Source: Cereibacter ovatus
GTDB taxonomy: Bacteria; Pseudomonadota; Alphaproteobacteria; Rhodobacterales; Rhodobacteraceae
Reading direction: 5' to 3'
Assembly (NCBI RefSeq): GCF_900207575.1
Contig: NZ_OAOQ01000010.1
Location: 1 to 55,263 of the forward strand
DNA: 55,263 bases
The translations under genes were made by a program, and so were the position numbers. The notes below the pieces were generated by a model. That model saw nothing but the letters and a program-made list of their open reading frames with translations, made no database searches and was not told the DNA's origin. Shown here one piece after another: positions 10,429 to 19,445 of this stretch (positions are counted from its first letter, which is position 1; every line of letters starts with the position of its first letter).

Positions 10429-11858
10429 GGCGTTTGTCCTGATTTGGCGGGGCCCTGAGTGGTTGCGCCCTGTGCATCCGGGCCTTGCTGGCCCGGGGCG
10501 GTGGCGGCGCGGGCGGCCAACCCGGCGCGGACCGTCTCGGTCATCGTCGGGCCGCCTTCGGCGCCGTTGACCGCGCCGCAGGTATCCCATGTCGCGGCCC
10601 GCGCCGGCATCGGATAGCGCATGCAGCCGAACCCCGACACGATGCAGGGCGGCCCGGGTTTGTTGCAGCTGTAACGGGCGTCATACTCGCCGATCGTGTC
10701 GGGATGATAATATTGCGAGGTCTGGGGCGAGCCATAGCCCGCCGCCCGGCAGACGCAGGACAGATAGTCCTCCGAGGGCGTAATTCCCAGTTCGGCCAGC
10801 GACTTCAGCATCTGTTCGTTGGGCAGCCCAAGGATGGGCGAGACCACCGGATCGTCGTGGCGATCCTGCGCGGGGCCGACCGGGCGGGGCTTGCGCTTTT
10901 GCGTCACCTGCGCGCAATCGCCGGCGCGGACTGGCCGGGCATAGCGTTCCAGCGCCTCGCGCTGGATCTGAAGCCGCGCGATCTTCGCCAGTTCGGCGCT
11001 GATGCGGCGGTCATGCTCGGCGATCACCTGGTTTTCGTGGTCCTGATAGCGTTGCAGTTCGGCCTGCTTTTCCGCGACAAAGGCATTCCGGGCATCGGCG
11101 CGCTTCAGCACGAAGGCGGGTTCGTCCATGCGAAAGCGGTCGCCGCCGGCCTCGACCATGATCGCATCCAGCCGGTCCTGATGGCGGCGCTCGATCTCGA
11201 TCATGCGCTGGCCGTGGATCAGATGCACCGGCACGATCTTGCGATCGAGGCTTTCGGTGGCCTCGTGGATCAGGGCCAGCGACGCCTGGCTTTCGGCCAC
11301 CATGTCGCGCTGCATCGCCACCATTTCCGCATCGCTCCAGCCCATGTCCTGCGCCTGGCGCCAGATCTCATAGGCCCAGCGGCCACGGCGGCTTGCGACG
11401 GTGCCGGTGAAATGGCGGTCGATGGCATCGGCGGTCTTGCCAAGATTGTCGATGGTGCTGAGATGGCTGAACCGCTTGGCGCCTTGCCACAGCAGCCCGT
11501 CGATCACCCGCGCACCGATTTCGGGCTTGTCGGGCGTGCCCCAGGCGGCGGCGATGTCCAGCGCCAGCATCCAGGGGTTTTCCACCTCTTCCATCAGCGC
11601 CTCGACGCCGGTTTCATTGCGCCGCATGTCCAGAAACAGCGCCATTTCGACGGCGGCGATGCAGGGATCGTCGATCTGGGCCACACGTTCCTTGACGCGG
11701 TCGATCGTGGGTTGGGAATAGGCCGACAGATCGCTGACGCGCGGTCTGAGGTAGTTCTTTTCGCGGGCAAGCTTCATCCGGTCGTCAAGGCTTTGGTCCG
11801 CCAGCGCCATGGCGGGCCAAAGCGTCATCGCCAGCAGCGCGCACACAAGCCATTTCAT
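10425..11858 (-). CDS. Exported coiled-coil protein with Cys-rich domain, unknown function
   Basis: This 477-residue protein begins with a signal peptide (MKWLVCALLAMTLWPAMALA). The first 200 residues are mostly helical. A charged, probably coiled-coil segment follows at about 215-310 (for example RHQDRLDAIMVEAG, EKQAELQRYQDHENQVIAEH). At about 360-440 there is a Cys cluster (SCVCRAAGYG, YSCNKPGPPCIV, FGCMRYP, WDTCG) suited to disulfide bonds in the periplasm. The last 40 residues are Gln/Pro/Ala-rich and probably disordered. Its ATG at 11858 overlaps the stop of the upstream gene (ATGA), and its own stop overlaps the start of the next gene in the same way. No known family is recognised. Confidence 0.65.
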   Translation of the reverse strand: MKWLVCALLAMTLWPAMALADQSLDDRMKLAREKNYLRPRVSDLSAYSQPTIDRVKERVAQIDDPCIAAVEMALFLDMRRNETGVEALMEEVENPWMLALDIAAAWGTPDKPEIGARVIDGLLWQGAKRFSHLSTIDNLGKTADAIDRHFTGTVASRRGRWAYEIWRQAQDMGWSDAEMVAMQRDMVAESQASLALIHEATESLDRKIVPVHLIHGQRMIEIERRHQDRLDAIMVEAGGDRFRMDEPAFVLKRADARNAFVAEKQAELQRYQDHENQVIAEHDRRISAELAKIARLQIQREALERYARPVRAGDCAQVTQKRKPRPVGPAQDRHDDPVVSPILGLPNEQMLKSLAELGITPSEDYLSCVCRAAGYGSPQTSQYYHPDTIGEYDARYSCNKPGPPCIVSGFGCMRYPMPARAATWDTCGAVNGAEGGPTMTETVRAGLAARAATAPGQQGPDAQGATTQGPAKSGQTP

Positions 11859-14311
11859 TTCGGGTCTCCTGCCAGTTCGCGGGCCAGCAGGTCGATATAG
11901 CGCGCGGCGTCAAAGTCGTCGGCATCGACCAGTTCCAGCCGTTCGCGTGCCGTCATGTCGGGCGGGGTGACCCAGCCGCCGCTGACCGAGGTCAGCGCCA
12001 TCCGTGCGCCGCCGTAGCCTTCGGCCCAGGAATGGGCGGTCATGTGGAACGCGGTGCCTTCGGCCACGCCGACAAAGCCGGTGCCTGCGACCGTGGTGAC
12101 CCCGGAAAGCGTCGCCGCCACTGTGCCCGGCCCCAGATCCAGATCCAGCCCGCCGTCCCACTGCGCCATTTCCTCGGCGGTCAGCTGGCGGGTCCAGTGC
12201 AGGTAATGGTCGCGCATCAGCGCCAGCCGCCAGCGTCCCGCGCCGCGCGGACCCGCCTCGCGCAGCAGCCGTAGCGCGATTTCCGAGCCGTTCCAAAGAT
12301 CAGGCTGGCGACGGGTCGACAGGATCACCTCGGCGCTGTCGGTCATCGCCGGGTCGAACCGCAGGCTGAGGCGATAGGGCGTGCGGGCAAGGCGCGCATC
12401 CAGCACCGCAACCGGCCCCGAGGACAGCAGCCCCGCCCGGCCATGTTCGAACCCTTCGGGCGTCGTGACCGCGATGCCATCGCCATGCGGGCGGATCGCC
12501 TCGGCGGCGGGGACGCCGGCAAGGCCATAGGCCTCCCACGGGGTGTCGAGGTCGGGAAAGAAGCGGCGGATCGGCAACGGGGTGACCCCCGGCGCGGGCG
12601 GACCCGGCGGGGCGATCCCCGAGGCGGGAATCCGGGTCAGCTCGATCCGCTCAAGGCGCAGTGCCGCCGGTTGTCTGGCCGTTTCGGCCATCGCATGAAC
12701 ATTCAGGCGCAGGCCCAGCCCCTCGCGCAGGATGGGCCAGGGGGCCACGCTCTCGGGAAAGCCCTCGGCCAGCACCTGCACGCCAAGGGGGGTCAGCAGC
12801 AGATCGACCGTCCGGGGCATTGCCGTGGGTGTGGCGTCCAGAACCGCCGTCTTGGTATCGATGCGGCGCGTCGCCTGGATTGTGCCATCGGGCATCCGCC
12901 GCCAATGCAGCAGAAACCGCGGTCGTCCCGGTTCGCCTTGGTCGGTGGACATCGGCACCGTCAGCGCGATTTCAAAGCCCGAGGTCTGGGCCGGATCGAA
13001 GGTGAAGCGCAGCCGGGCGCCGCCGCCTTTTGCGAAATGGTCAAGCCAGATCACCGGGTCGGGGCTGAAAAGGCCGGGGCCGCTGCGGCCCGCGCCTTCG
13101 GGGGCGGTGGCCAGAAGCGCGTGCTCCATGGCGACCGCGGTGCCGGTCGATGGGCGGGGGCGGCCGTGCAGATCGAAATGCGGGCCGCGGGCGCTGCCGT
13201 CGAACAGGGTGACCTCTTGTCCGAAACGGGTCAGGATGGCGGCGGGGTTGCTGTCGCGGAACGGCACGGCTTCGTGCAGGATGCGGCGCAGCATCAGGCG
13301 GGCGGGCAGGTCGCCCGTCGGCGGGCTGGCCGAAACCTGAAGATGCAGCGGCGCGGTTGCTGCATCGGGGGAAAGGCGGCCTTCAAGCAGGGTTTCTCCG
13401 GTTGCGTTCTGCGCAAGAACGGTGCCGTCGGGTCGGATCTCCAGCGCCAGACCGGCAAGGGCGGTCATGTCCGTCACCGCAAGGCGGGCCTGCTCGCGGC
13501 GTTGCGTGGCAAGGATCAGCTCGGGCGCCGCCCCTGCCGGTTTCGCCTCAAGACCCAGCCAGACCACGGCCACGTCCCAGTCGCGTTTGCCCTCGCCCTC
13601 GGGTGGGACCAACGCAAAGACCGCATTCGACAGCCGCGCCGGGTCAAGATCGAACCGCAGCCGCAGGCTTTCGGGATCACCGGGCAGCGGCAGCGTCACC
13701 AGCGGCTGTGCCGAACGCAGGCCGGTGATGCGGCCATGCGGCCCCGCCGTCACGTCGATGTCAAACCCGTCGGGCGTCGTGCGCATCGAGCTTGCCATCC
13801 CCCCGCGCACCAGATGCGGCTGCCAGTCGCCACCGGGCTGGCGGCCGTCGAACAGCACCCTTGGGCCGCCTGCCGCCGCCACCAGTGCCGAAAGCGGCTC
13901 GATCTCGGTCGCGATTTCGGCCGCGCCCGCGGCGACCACCGCGATGCCGATGCCGCGCTGACGGTCGATCAGCACCACGGGCGCGCGGCCCTGCGCCAGA
14001 TGCGCACGCAGGAACGCCAGCCCAAGCGCACCGCCCTGACCGTCGCGCGCATCCGATGGCAACGCCACCGCCACCAGTGCCGCCCCACGAGAGGGGCAGG
14101 CCGCCGCTGCCTCGACCGTCAGCCCAAGGTCGCGCAGCGCCGCGGCCGCGGGCGGATCGGCCGCCATGCAATCGCCGCCCAGCCGGGGCGAAAGCGCGGC
14201 AACTGCGGCGTCGAACTCGGCCGGGGTCTGGGCCTCGGCCGTGCTGGCAAGCATCAACCCGCCCGCCGCGATGCGCCGCCACAAACCCGAAGCCGACAGC
14301 CGCCTGCCCAT
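11855..14311 (-). CDS. Large exported protein of unknown function, first gene of a coupled trio
   Basis: I place the start at ATG 14311, which puts a normal signal peptide (LWRRIAAGGLMLASTAEAQT) at the N-terminus of an 818-residue protein. In-frame starts up to 14401 would add a tail unlike a signal sequence. AAGGC precedes the chosen ATG. The mature protein looks beta-rich, with repeated patterns such as LRLRFDLDPARLSNAVFAL and YRLSLRFDPAMTDSAEVIL, which suggests two or more related beta-sandwich domains. I cannot name the family. The stop overlaps the start of the following gene (11855-11858). The gene lies just beyond the terminator of the VPEID-CTERM gene, so it should have its own promoter in 14312-14420. 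Confidence 0.6.
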   Translation of the reverse strand: MGRRLSASGLWRRIAAGGLMLASTAEAQTPAEFDAAVAALSPRLGGDCMAADPPAAAALRDLGLTVEAAAACPSRGAALVAVALPSDARDGQGGALGLAFLRAHLAQGRAPVVLIDRQRGIGIAVVAAGAAEIATEIEPLSALVAAAGGPRVLFDGRQPGGDWQPHLVRGGMASSMRTTPDGFDIDVTAGPHGRITGLRSAQPLVTLPLPGDPESLRLRFDLDPARLSNAVFALVPPEGEGKRDWDVAVVWLGLEAKPAGAAPELILATQRREQARLAVTDMTALAGLALEIRPDGTVLAQNATGETLLEGRLSPDAATAPLHLQVSASPPTGDLPARLMLRRILHEAVPFRDSNPAAILTRFGQEVTLFDGSARGPHFDLHGRPRPSTGTAVAMEHALLATAPEGAGRSGPGLFSPDPVIWLDHFAKGGGARLRFTFDPAQTSGFEIALTVPMSTDQGEPGRPRFLLHWRRMPDGTIQATRRIDTKTAVLDATPTAMPRTVDLLLTPLGVQVLAEGFPESVAPWPILREGLGLRLNVHAMAETARQPAALRLERIELTRIPASGIAPPGPPAPGVTPLPIRRFFPDLDTPWEAYGLAGVPAAEAIRPHGDGIAVTTPEGFEHGRAGLLSSGPVAVLDARLARTPYRLSLRFDPAMTDSAEVILSTRRQPDLWNGSEIALRLLREAGPRGAGRWRLALMRDHYLHWTRQLTAEEMAQWDGGLDLDLGPGTVAATLSGVTTVAGTGFVGVAEGTAFHMTAHSWAEGYGGARMALTSVSGGWVTPPDMTARERLELVDADDFDAARYIDLLARELAGDPK

Positions 14312-14416
14312 GCCTTGATCCGACTTGCCTTTACCACCGGGGCAGTATGGCACCCGATGGCACCCCCGCGCCAGCATCGGCCAGGCGCGGGGGTGCGACA
14401 TGTCGGTCAGGCAATG

Positions 14417-14451
14417 AAAAGGCCCCGCCCGGCATGATGCCGGGCGGGGCC
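14417..14451 (-). terminator. Rho-independent terminator of the VPEID-CTERM gene
   Basis: A GC-rich perfect inverted repeat (GGCCCCGCCCGGC at 14421-14433, complement at 14439-14451) is followed on the minus strand by TTTT (14420-14417). It lies 25 bases past the stop codon at 14477. It should separate the small gene from the operon that starts at 14311. Confidence 0.85.
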
Positions 14452-14476
14452 GATGGCCGTGGCCTGTCCGGGCGGA

Positions 14477-14659
14477 TCAGGCCGCGCGGCGGCGACGCTC
14501 CCACGCCAGCAGCACCAGCGCCGACACGACGGCCAGCGCGGCCACGCCGTCCAGCGCGCTGATTTCCGGCACTTCGGACGGGGGCAGGGCGTTGGTGTTA
14601 TTGGCGAAGGCCGGGGCGGCGGCCAGCAGGGCAAGGGCGGAATAAGCCAGTTTCTTCAT
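14477..14659 (-). CDS. Small VPEID-CTERM-type sorted protein
   Basis: This 60-residue protein has a signal peptide (MKKLAYSALALLAAAPAFA), about 12 residues of spacer, and a C-terminal sorting signal: VPEISALDG, a hydrophobic helix (AALAVVSALVLLA) and WERRRR. The VPEI motif plus WERRRR matches, from memory, the VPEID-CTERM domain handled by exosortase E, an exosortase fused to a CAAX-type protease. Almost nothing is left after processing, which is typical of this tiny family. GGAG lies about 8 bases before ATG 14659. It has its own terminator and a 126-base gap to the upstream SdrD gene. Its sorting enzyme must be encoded elsewhere. Confidence 0.8.
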   Translation of the reverse strand: MKKLAYSALALLAAAPAFANNTNALPPSEVPEISALDGVAALAVVSALVLLAWERRRRAA

Positions 14660-14741
14660 GATTATCTCCGTCGTGGATTAAAGATGGATGTCGGGGCCGG
14701 CAAAGCTGATCTCCCGGCGTGACCGGCGGGATGTCCGCCTG

Positions 14742-14769
14742 CCGCATGCGCGCCGGGGCGCACATGCGG
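14742..14769 (-). terminator. Probable terminator of the SdrD-repeat gene
   Basis: Arms CCGCATG (14742-14748) and CATGCGG (14763-14769) enclose an inner GCGCC/GGCGC stem. The hairpin lies just downstream of the stop codon at 14786 on the minus strand. No strong T-run follows, so it may be rho-assisted. Confidence 0.5.
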
Positions 14770-14785
14770 GTGGATGCGTCTCTGC

Positions 14786-17698
14786 TCAGACGAAGCAGAA
14801 ACAGTCATAGTCTTCCACATTGATCGCGACAATCAACGGCTGTTTGCTGATGCCGTCGGTCGGTTCAAGGATCACGCCGACCTTGCCATCAAGACCGGGC
14901 ACATAGCCGTCATGCTGGCTGGCAAGGGCGACAAGTTCGTCCACCGCGGCGTTGCTGCCATAGCCCGGATCGCGGGTCGACAGATAGTCGGTGTTGACCT
15001 TGTCGGTGAACTCCCAGATCGCGCGCTGGATTTCCCAGCCGGTGTAGGTGCCTGCCGCCTCGAAGTCCTGGTTCAGGATCCAGTTGACGATGTCGAGGTT
15101 TTCGGCCGCCGTCTTGCCGTTGGCAATGCTGACCTGATTGGCGTTGAACAGCGTGGCCGCCGCGGGATCGAGGCTGCACACCATCCGGCCGATGACGTCG
15201 GTTCCGGGAAGCGTCTCGGTGGTCTCGATCGTCTCGTAGATGCTGATGCAGTAGGCGTTGGCAAAGATGTCGCCATCGAACCGCGCCTGACCGGACGAGA
15301 TGATCTGAACCGTGAACGCCTCGGGACCCACCGGGGCCTGCACGTTCGACGCGGCGACCTGATACGTCACCGCGCCCGAAGGCAGGGTCGCACAGAACGA
15401 TTCGACCGAGTTGGCGTCGCCGCAGAAGGTGATGTCGACATTCGCGATCGCCTCGTTCCCCGAAGGATCGGCGACGGTGTAGCTGTAGGACACCGTGGCT
15501 TTCTGGCCGATGTCCAGCGCCGCCTGCGCGGTTTCGCCGTCAAACACCAGCTTTCCGTCGCGCAGCGTGACCTTCACGCCGTCGATGTCGATGGTCTCGG
15601 CGCCGATGGCGATGCCGTTGACCTTGGTCACCGTCAGCGCGTCGCCTTCGGGATCGCTGTCATTGCCCAGCACATTGACGACGATCTCGGTATCGGCACA
15701 GCCGCGGCCGGTGTCGTTCTGCGGCGTCGGCGCCTTGTTCAGAACCACAAGGCCCGCGTCGATGTCGGTTTCGATCTCACCTGCGGACAGGATGAACGTA
15801 TCGGTCAGGCCAAGCGCGTCCGCGTCGCTGTCATCGTTCAGCGCGTCGGCTGCGGCGGCGCTTTTCGTGGTGAAGGCAAGCCCCTCGGTCGCGGCAAAGG
15901 CCAGCGCATAGCTGCCCGCGGTCAGGCCGGTGAAGGAATAAAGCCCGCCGTTCGCGGTGACGGTCGTGCCGACCACGGCGCCCTTGTCGTCGCGCAATTC
16001 GACCGCGACGCCATCCACGCCGACTTCGCCTTCATCACGCAGGCCGTTGCCGTTCGCGTCAAGGAACACCAGATTGCCGACTTCCGCGGTCGCGGGATCT
16101 TTCACGCCGGCATCGATATCGGTTTTGGCCTCGCCGGGGGCAAGGGTGATGGTGGCGGTGACGCCGGTTTGCGGGTCCACGTCCGAATCCACCGCGTCGT
16201 CGGCGCCGACATTCTGGCCGGTGAACACCAGACCATCGGTCGGCTCGGCAAAGGCGACCTTGTAGGTGCCCGGCTCGACCTGAGCGAACAGATAGCTTCC
16301 GTCGGCCGCGGTCGTGGTGGTGCGGATCAACGCCCCGTTGGCATCAAGCAGCGAGACGGTCTTGCCGCCCAGACCCGGTTCGGCGTTGTCCACCCCGTCG
16401 CGGTTGCCATCAAGGAAATAGCGCCCGGCGATCGAGCCGTATTTGATCGTGCAAAGGCCGAAATCCACATCCGCCGTCGCACCGCCTGCCACCGTCACGA
16501 TGTCCGAGACGCCCTTGGAGTTGAGGTCGGAATCGATCGTATCGTCGCCGCCGGCGTCCTTGATGGTGAACTTGGTGCCGTCCGGATTGACGCCCACGAC
16601 CTTGTATTGCCCCGGAACCACATTGGCGAACTTGTAATCGCCGTTGGCGTCGGTCGCGGTTGTCGCCACCACCGTTCCGTCCAGCTTCACAAGCTGCACC
16701 GTCACGCCGGCCATTGTCGGCTCGGGCGTGCGCAGGGTGGTGTCCTGACCTTCAAGCTTGATGTTGTCGATGCGGACGAATTCGCCGCCATCGGACCAGA
16801 CCGCAAGCTTGATCTGGTCGCCGCAATCCACCTTCACGTCCCGGATCACGAAGGTCGAGAACCCGCCACAGTCCGAACCCGCGCCATCGGTGTCGCGGTC
16901 CAGCCGGATCGCGGTGACATACTGGCCATCGATCAGAAGCTTGATCGTGCTGCGGCCGTCGTTTTCGTCCTGCACCCGGATGGTGATGTCATAGACGCCG
17001 CTTTTGCCGCCGAAATTGGCCGCAAGTTCGGCCGTGCCGCCGTTGCAGGCAAGGCGCACGAATTTCCCCCCCGACGCGCCGCCAGAGCAGACGGTCACGA
17101 AGTTCGATTTGCACATCGCCTCGGCTTCGATGACATAGTCGCAACCGGGGATGACCTTCTGGATGCCGTTGATGCCGTCGCAGTTGGTGTCGCTGAAGAC
17201 CGTGCCCGAGACGGTTCCAAGCTTTTGCTCTTGTCCCGCCCCAAGCGAGCAGTAATCGATCCAGTCGCCAGAGACGTTGCACTGGCCGACGATTTTCAGC
17301 AGCGACCCGGCCGGCGGCAGACCGCACGATCCGCTGAAGGTATAATAGCTGCCGCCACATTCCTGCTCGATCTCGATCAGCATATATGTGCGGCCGTATT
17401 GATCCTGGACCCAGAAATAGCTTTCGGCATAGATCTGGCCGCCATTGCCGGCGGGCTGGCCCAGCGTGGTGATCGATGCGGTCTGTCCGGACCAGTCGTC
17501 GGCATTCTCGTCGCGGCAGGCGTCGCCCGAAAGCCGGGAATCGTCATCCTTGACGCAGAAGCTGGTGTCGGCGGCGGTGGGCATCTTGAAACAGTCGCCG
17601 ATGCTGACCGACGATCCAAGGGTTCCCTGAGACAGCAACTGATTGGCGCTGAAGGCGGTGAAATTGTAGGTTTTGGTCTGCGGCCAGAAGAAAGTCAT
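14786..17698 (-). CDS. Large SdrD-repeat surface protein with carbohydrate-binding module
   Basis: This 970-residue acidic protein opens with a Cys-rich domain. A CBM6/CBM35-like module follows at about residues 200-330 (YVIEAEAMC, VRIDNIKLEG). Three SdrD-B-like repeats come next, each with the G-x-YxFxNVxPGxYKV pattern (for example NGDYKFANVVPGQYKVVG, DGSYLFAQVEPGTYKVAF, GGLYSFTGLTAGSYALAF). A cadherin-like segment (VLGNDSDPEGDALTVTKVNG) and a C-terminal domain ending DYDCFCFV complete it. I start at ATG 17698, with GGCGGAG about 11 bases upstream; an in-frame extension to 17935 lacks a better ribosome site. No Sec signal peptide follows this start, so a non-Sec route such as type I secretion is possible. 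Calcium binding by the SdrD repeats and glycan binding by the CBM are family-based inference. Confidence 0.7.
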   Translation of the reverse strand: MTFFWPQTKTYNFTAFSANQLLSQGTLGSSVSIGDCFKMPTAADTSFCVKDDDSRLSGDACRDENADDWSGQTASITTLGQPAGNGGQIYAESYFWVQDQYGRTYMLIEIEQECGGSYYTFSGSCGLPPAGSLLKIVGQCNVSGDWIDYCSLGAGQEQKLGTVSGTVFSDTNCDGINGIQKVIPGCDYVIEAEAMCKSNFVTVCSGGASGGKFVRLACNGGTAELAANFGGKSGVYDITIRVQDENDGRSTIKLLIDGQYVTAIRLDRDTDGAGSDCGGFSTFVIRDVKVDCGDQIKLAVWSDGGEFVRIDNIKLEGQDTTLRTPEPTMAGVTVQLVKLDGTVVATTATDANGDYKFANVVPGQYKVVGVNPDGTKFTIKDAGGDDTIDSDLNSKGVSDIVTVAGGATADVDFGLCTIKYGSIAGRYFLDGNRDGVDNAEPGLGGKTVSLLDANGALIRTTTTAADGSYLFAQVEPGTYKVAFAEPTDGLVFTGQNVGADDAVDSDVDPQTGVTATITLAPGEAKTDIDAGVKDPATAEVGNLVFLDANGNGLRDEGEVGVDGVAVELRDDKGAVVGTTVTANGGLYSFTGLTAGSYALAFAATEGLAFTTKSAAAADALNDDSDADALGLTDTFILSAGEIETDIDAGLVVLNKAPTPQNDTGRGCADTEIVVNVLGNDSDPEGDALTVTKVNGIAIGAETIDIDGVKVTLRDGKLVFDGETAQAALDIGQKATVSYSYTVADPSGNEAIANVDITFCGDANSVESFCATLPSGAVTYQVAASNVQAPVGPEAFTVQIISSGQARFDGDIFANAYCISIYETIETTETLPGTDVIGRMVCSLDPAAATLFNANQVSIANGKTAAENLDIVNWILNQDFEAAGTYTGWEIQRAIWEFTDKVNTDYLSTRDPGYGSNAAVDELVALASQHDGYVPGLDGKVGVILEPTDGISKQPLIVAINVEDYDCFCFV

Positions 17699-18092
17699 TT
17701 GTAAAATTACTCCGCCTATTGCGACGAACTGTCGCTGCTCTGTGTCGTCGAAAAAGCCGAATCCACTTTGGGTTGCGTATTCGGTTGGAAATTCAAACGC
17801 TGCTTGCCGACAAGCCGTGAAAATTCCGCCCGAAGGCGCTGCCGATAGGTTGTCCCGGTCCCTCGGGGATTCGTCTCCATGCAGCCCATAAATCGCCACA
17901 ATTTTTCCACGGATTGAAGCGATTTCCGCCCACAAGTCAGAGAGAATGCAGTTTATCTATCCAGGGTTGTTTTGCGGCGACATCGTCGGGAGTGTAGGGT
18001 TGTAAACCCTGCCGCGGCTTTGCGGGTCGCCCTTGCGGCGGGGCGTGATTTCGCGTAGCGGCGCGGACTTTGGCCGCCTTGGACCCTTCGCC
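17699..18092. other. Divergent intergenic region
   Basis: This 394-base gene-free stretch lies between the SdrD gene and the Hsp70 gene and must hold both promoters. A short perfect hairpin AGGGTT-GTA-AACCCT lies at 17996-18010. No operator or small gene is convincing. Confidence 0.4.
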
Positions 18093-19331
18093 ATGCCCCC
18101 AGCAACGCTTGCCATCGATTTCGGAACCTCGAATTCGGCCGCCGCCATGCTGCGCGACGGGGCACCCTGCCGGCTGCCGATCGAACGGGCGGCCGAAACG
18201 CTGCCCACGGCGGTGTTCTTTCCCGCCGACCGTGGCCCGATGCGGATCGGGGCCGCCGCGGCCGAGGCTTTGACCGCGGGCGAGGAAGGCCGCTACATGC
18301 GGGCGCTGAAAAGCGTGCTGGGAACCCCACTGTTTCACGAGCCGCGCCTGATCGGGGGCCAGCGCCGCACCCTGGCCGCGGTCGTCACCGCCTTTCTGGC
18401 CGAAGTCAGGCTGCGCGCCGAGGGCGTGGCGGGCCAGCCCTTCCGTCGTGCGCTGTCCGGCCGGCCGGTGCATTTCCACGCCGATCCCGCCCGCGATGCG
18501 CAGGCCGAGGCCGACCTGCGCGCCTGCTATCTGGCCGCCGGATTCGAGACGGTGGATTTCCTGTTCGAACCCGAGGCCGCGGCGCAGGCCAGCCACGGGC
18601 TGGGTCCGTCGGGCGAGGTGGGCCTGATCGTCGATATCGGCGGCGGCACCTCGGATTTTTCGCTGTTTTGCACCGAAGGCGGGCGGGTGCGGATTCTTGT
18701 CAGCCATGGCATCCGGCTGGGTGGCACCGACTTCGATCAGGCGGTGTCTTTGACCCATGCCATGCCCTGTCTTGGCCATGGCGGGATGCTGCGGCGCGAG
18801 TTCGGCCCCGGTCTGTTGCCGATGCCGAACGATCTGTTCGTGGATCTGGCGACATGGGCAAAGATCCCGTTCCTTTACACCCGCGAGACCCGGACGGCGG
18901 TGGCCGACATGCTGAAACGGGCCGACGATCCGCGGCTGCTGCGCCGTCTTGCCGTCGTGCTGGAACATGAGTTGGGCCACGATCTGGCCTTTGCGGTCGA
19001 GCGTGGCAAGATCGAAGCCAACATGGGCCGTCCGGGGGCGATGATCCGCATGGGTCGGATCGAGCGCGGGCTTTACGCCGATATCACGGCGGACTCGTTG
19101 GCTGCGGCGCTGGCCCGCCACCGCGAGGCGCTGGCCGCGGCCATGGCCGAGACCTGCCGCATGGCCGGCATTTCCCCCGATGCGGTGGGAACGGTGATCC
19201 TTGTCGGCGGATCAAGTCTGATGGCGCTGGTCGAGTCCGAGGCCCGCGCGCTGTGCCCCGGCGCCCGGCTGTGCAAGGCCGAGGCTTTTACCGCGGTCGT
19301 CGACGGGCTGGCGCTGGCCACCGCGGCCTAA
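18093..19331 (+). CDS. Hsp70-family (YegD-like) chaperone
   Basis: This 412-residue protein has the actin/Hsp70 ATPase fold: phosphate-1 motif AIDFGTSNSAAAML at the N-terminus, phosphate-2 motif LIVDIGGGTSDFSLF near residue 180, and adenosine motif VILVGGSSLMALVE near 370. It lacks the beta-sandwich substrate domain and lid of DnaK (about 640 residues), which is the YegD pattern. Start 18093 places the ATPase motif directly at the N-terminus; an in-frame start at 18033 is possible, and neither has a strong ribosome site. It is probably cytoplasmic. Its client is unknown, and it is not beside dnaJ or grpE. It is followed 114 bases later by the NADH dehydrogenase gene on the same strand. Confidence 0.85.
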   Translation: MPPATLAIDFGTSNSAAAMLRDGAPCRLPIERAAETLPTAVFFPADRGPMRIGAAAAEALTAGEEGRYMRALKSVLGTPLFHEPRLIGGQRRTLAAVVTAFLAEVRLRAEGVAGQPFRRALSGRPVHFHADPARDAQAEADLRACYLAAGFETVDFLFEPEAAAQASHGLGPSGEVGLIVDIGGGTSDFSLFCTEGGRVRILVSHGIRLGGTDFDQAVSLTHAMPCLGHGGMLRREFGPGLLPMPNDLFVDLATWAKIPFLYTRETRTAVADMLKRADDPRLLRRLAVVLEHELGHDLAFAVERGKIEANMGRPGAMIRMGRIERGLYADITADSLAAALARHREALAAAMAETCRMAGISPDAVGTVILVGGSSLMALVESEARALCPGARLCKAEAFTAVVDGLALATAA

Positions 19332-19445
19332 GCCCTGCGCGGCGCGGAAAGCGGCTTTGCGCAGCGCGGTGCCGCCCCACCGCCGAAGCCTCTGGCGACA
19401 GGGCCGCAATCGCCTATGCTGCCCGCAGCAATCAGGAGAATCGGC

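Noticed and set aside
14774-17704. Long plus-strand open frame (976 codons) opposite the SdrD gene
   Set aside because: Repetitive translation mirrors the SdrD repeats; no start site or domain. The minus frame has SdrD, CBM and cadherin-like motifs.
17990-18012. Possible tRNA or small RNA end at the AGGGTT/AACCCT hairpin
   Set aside because: No cloverleaf could be drawn around it. Left as a short hairpin only.
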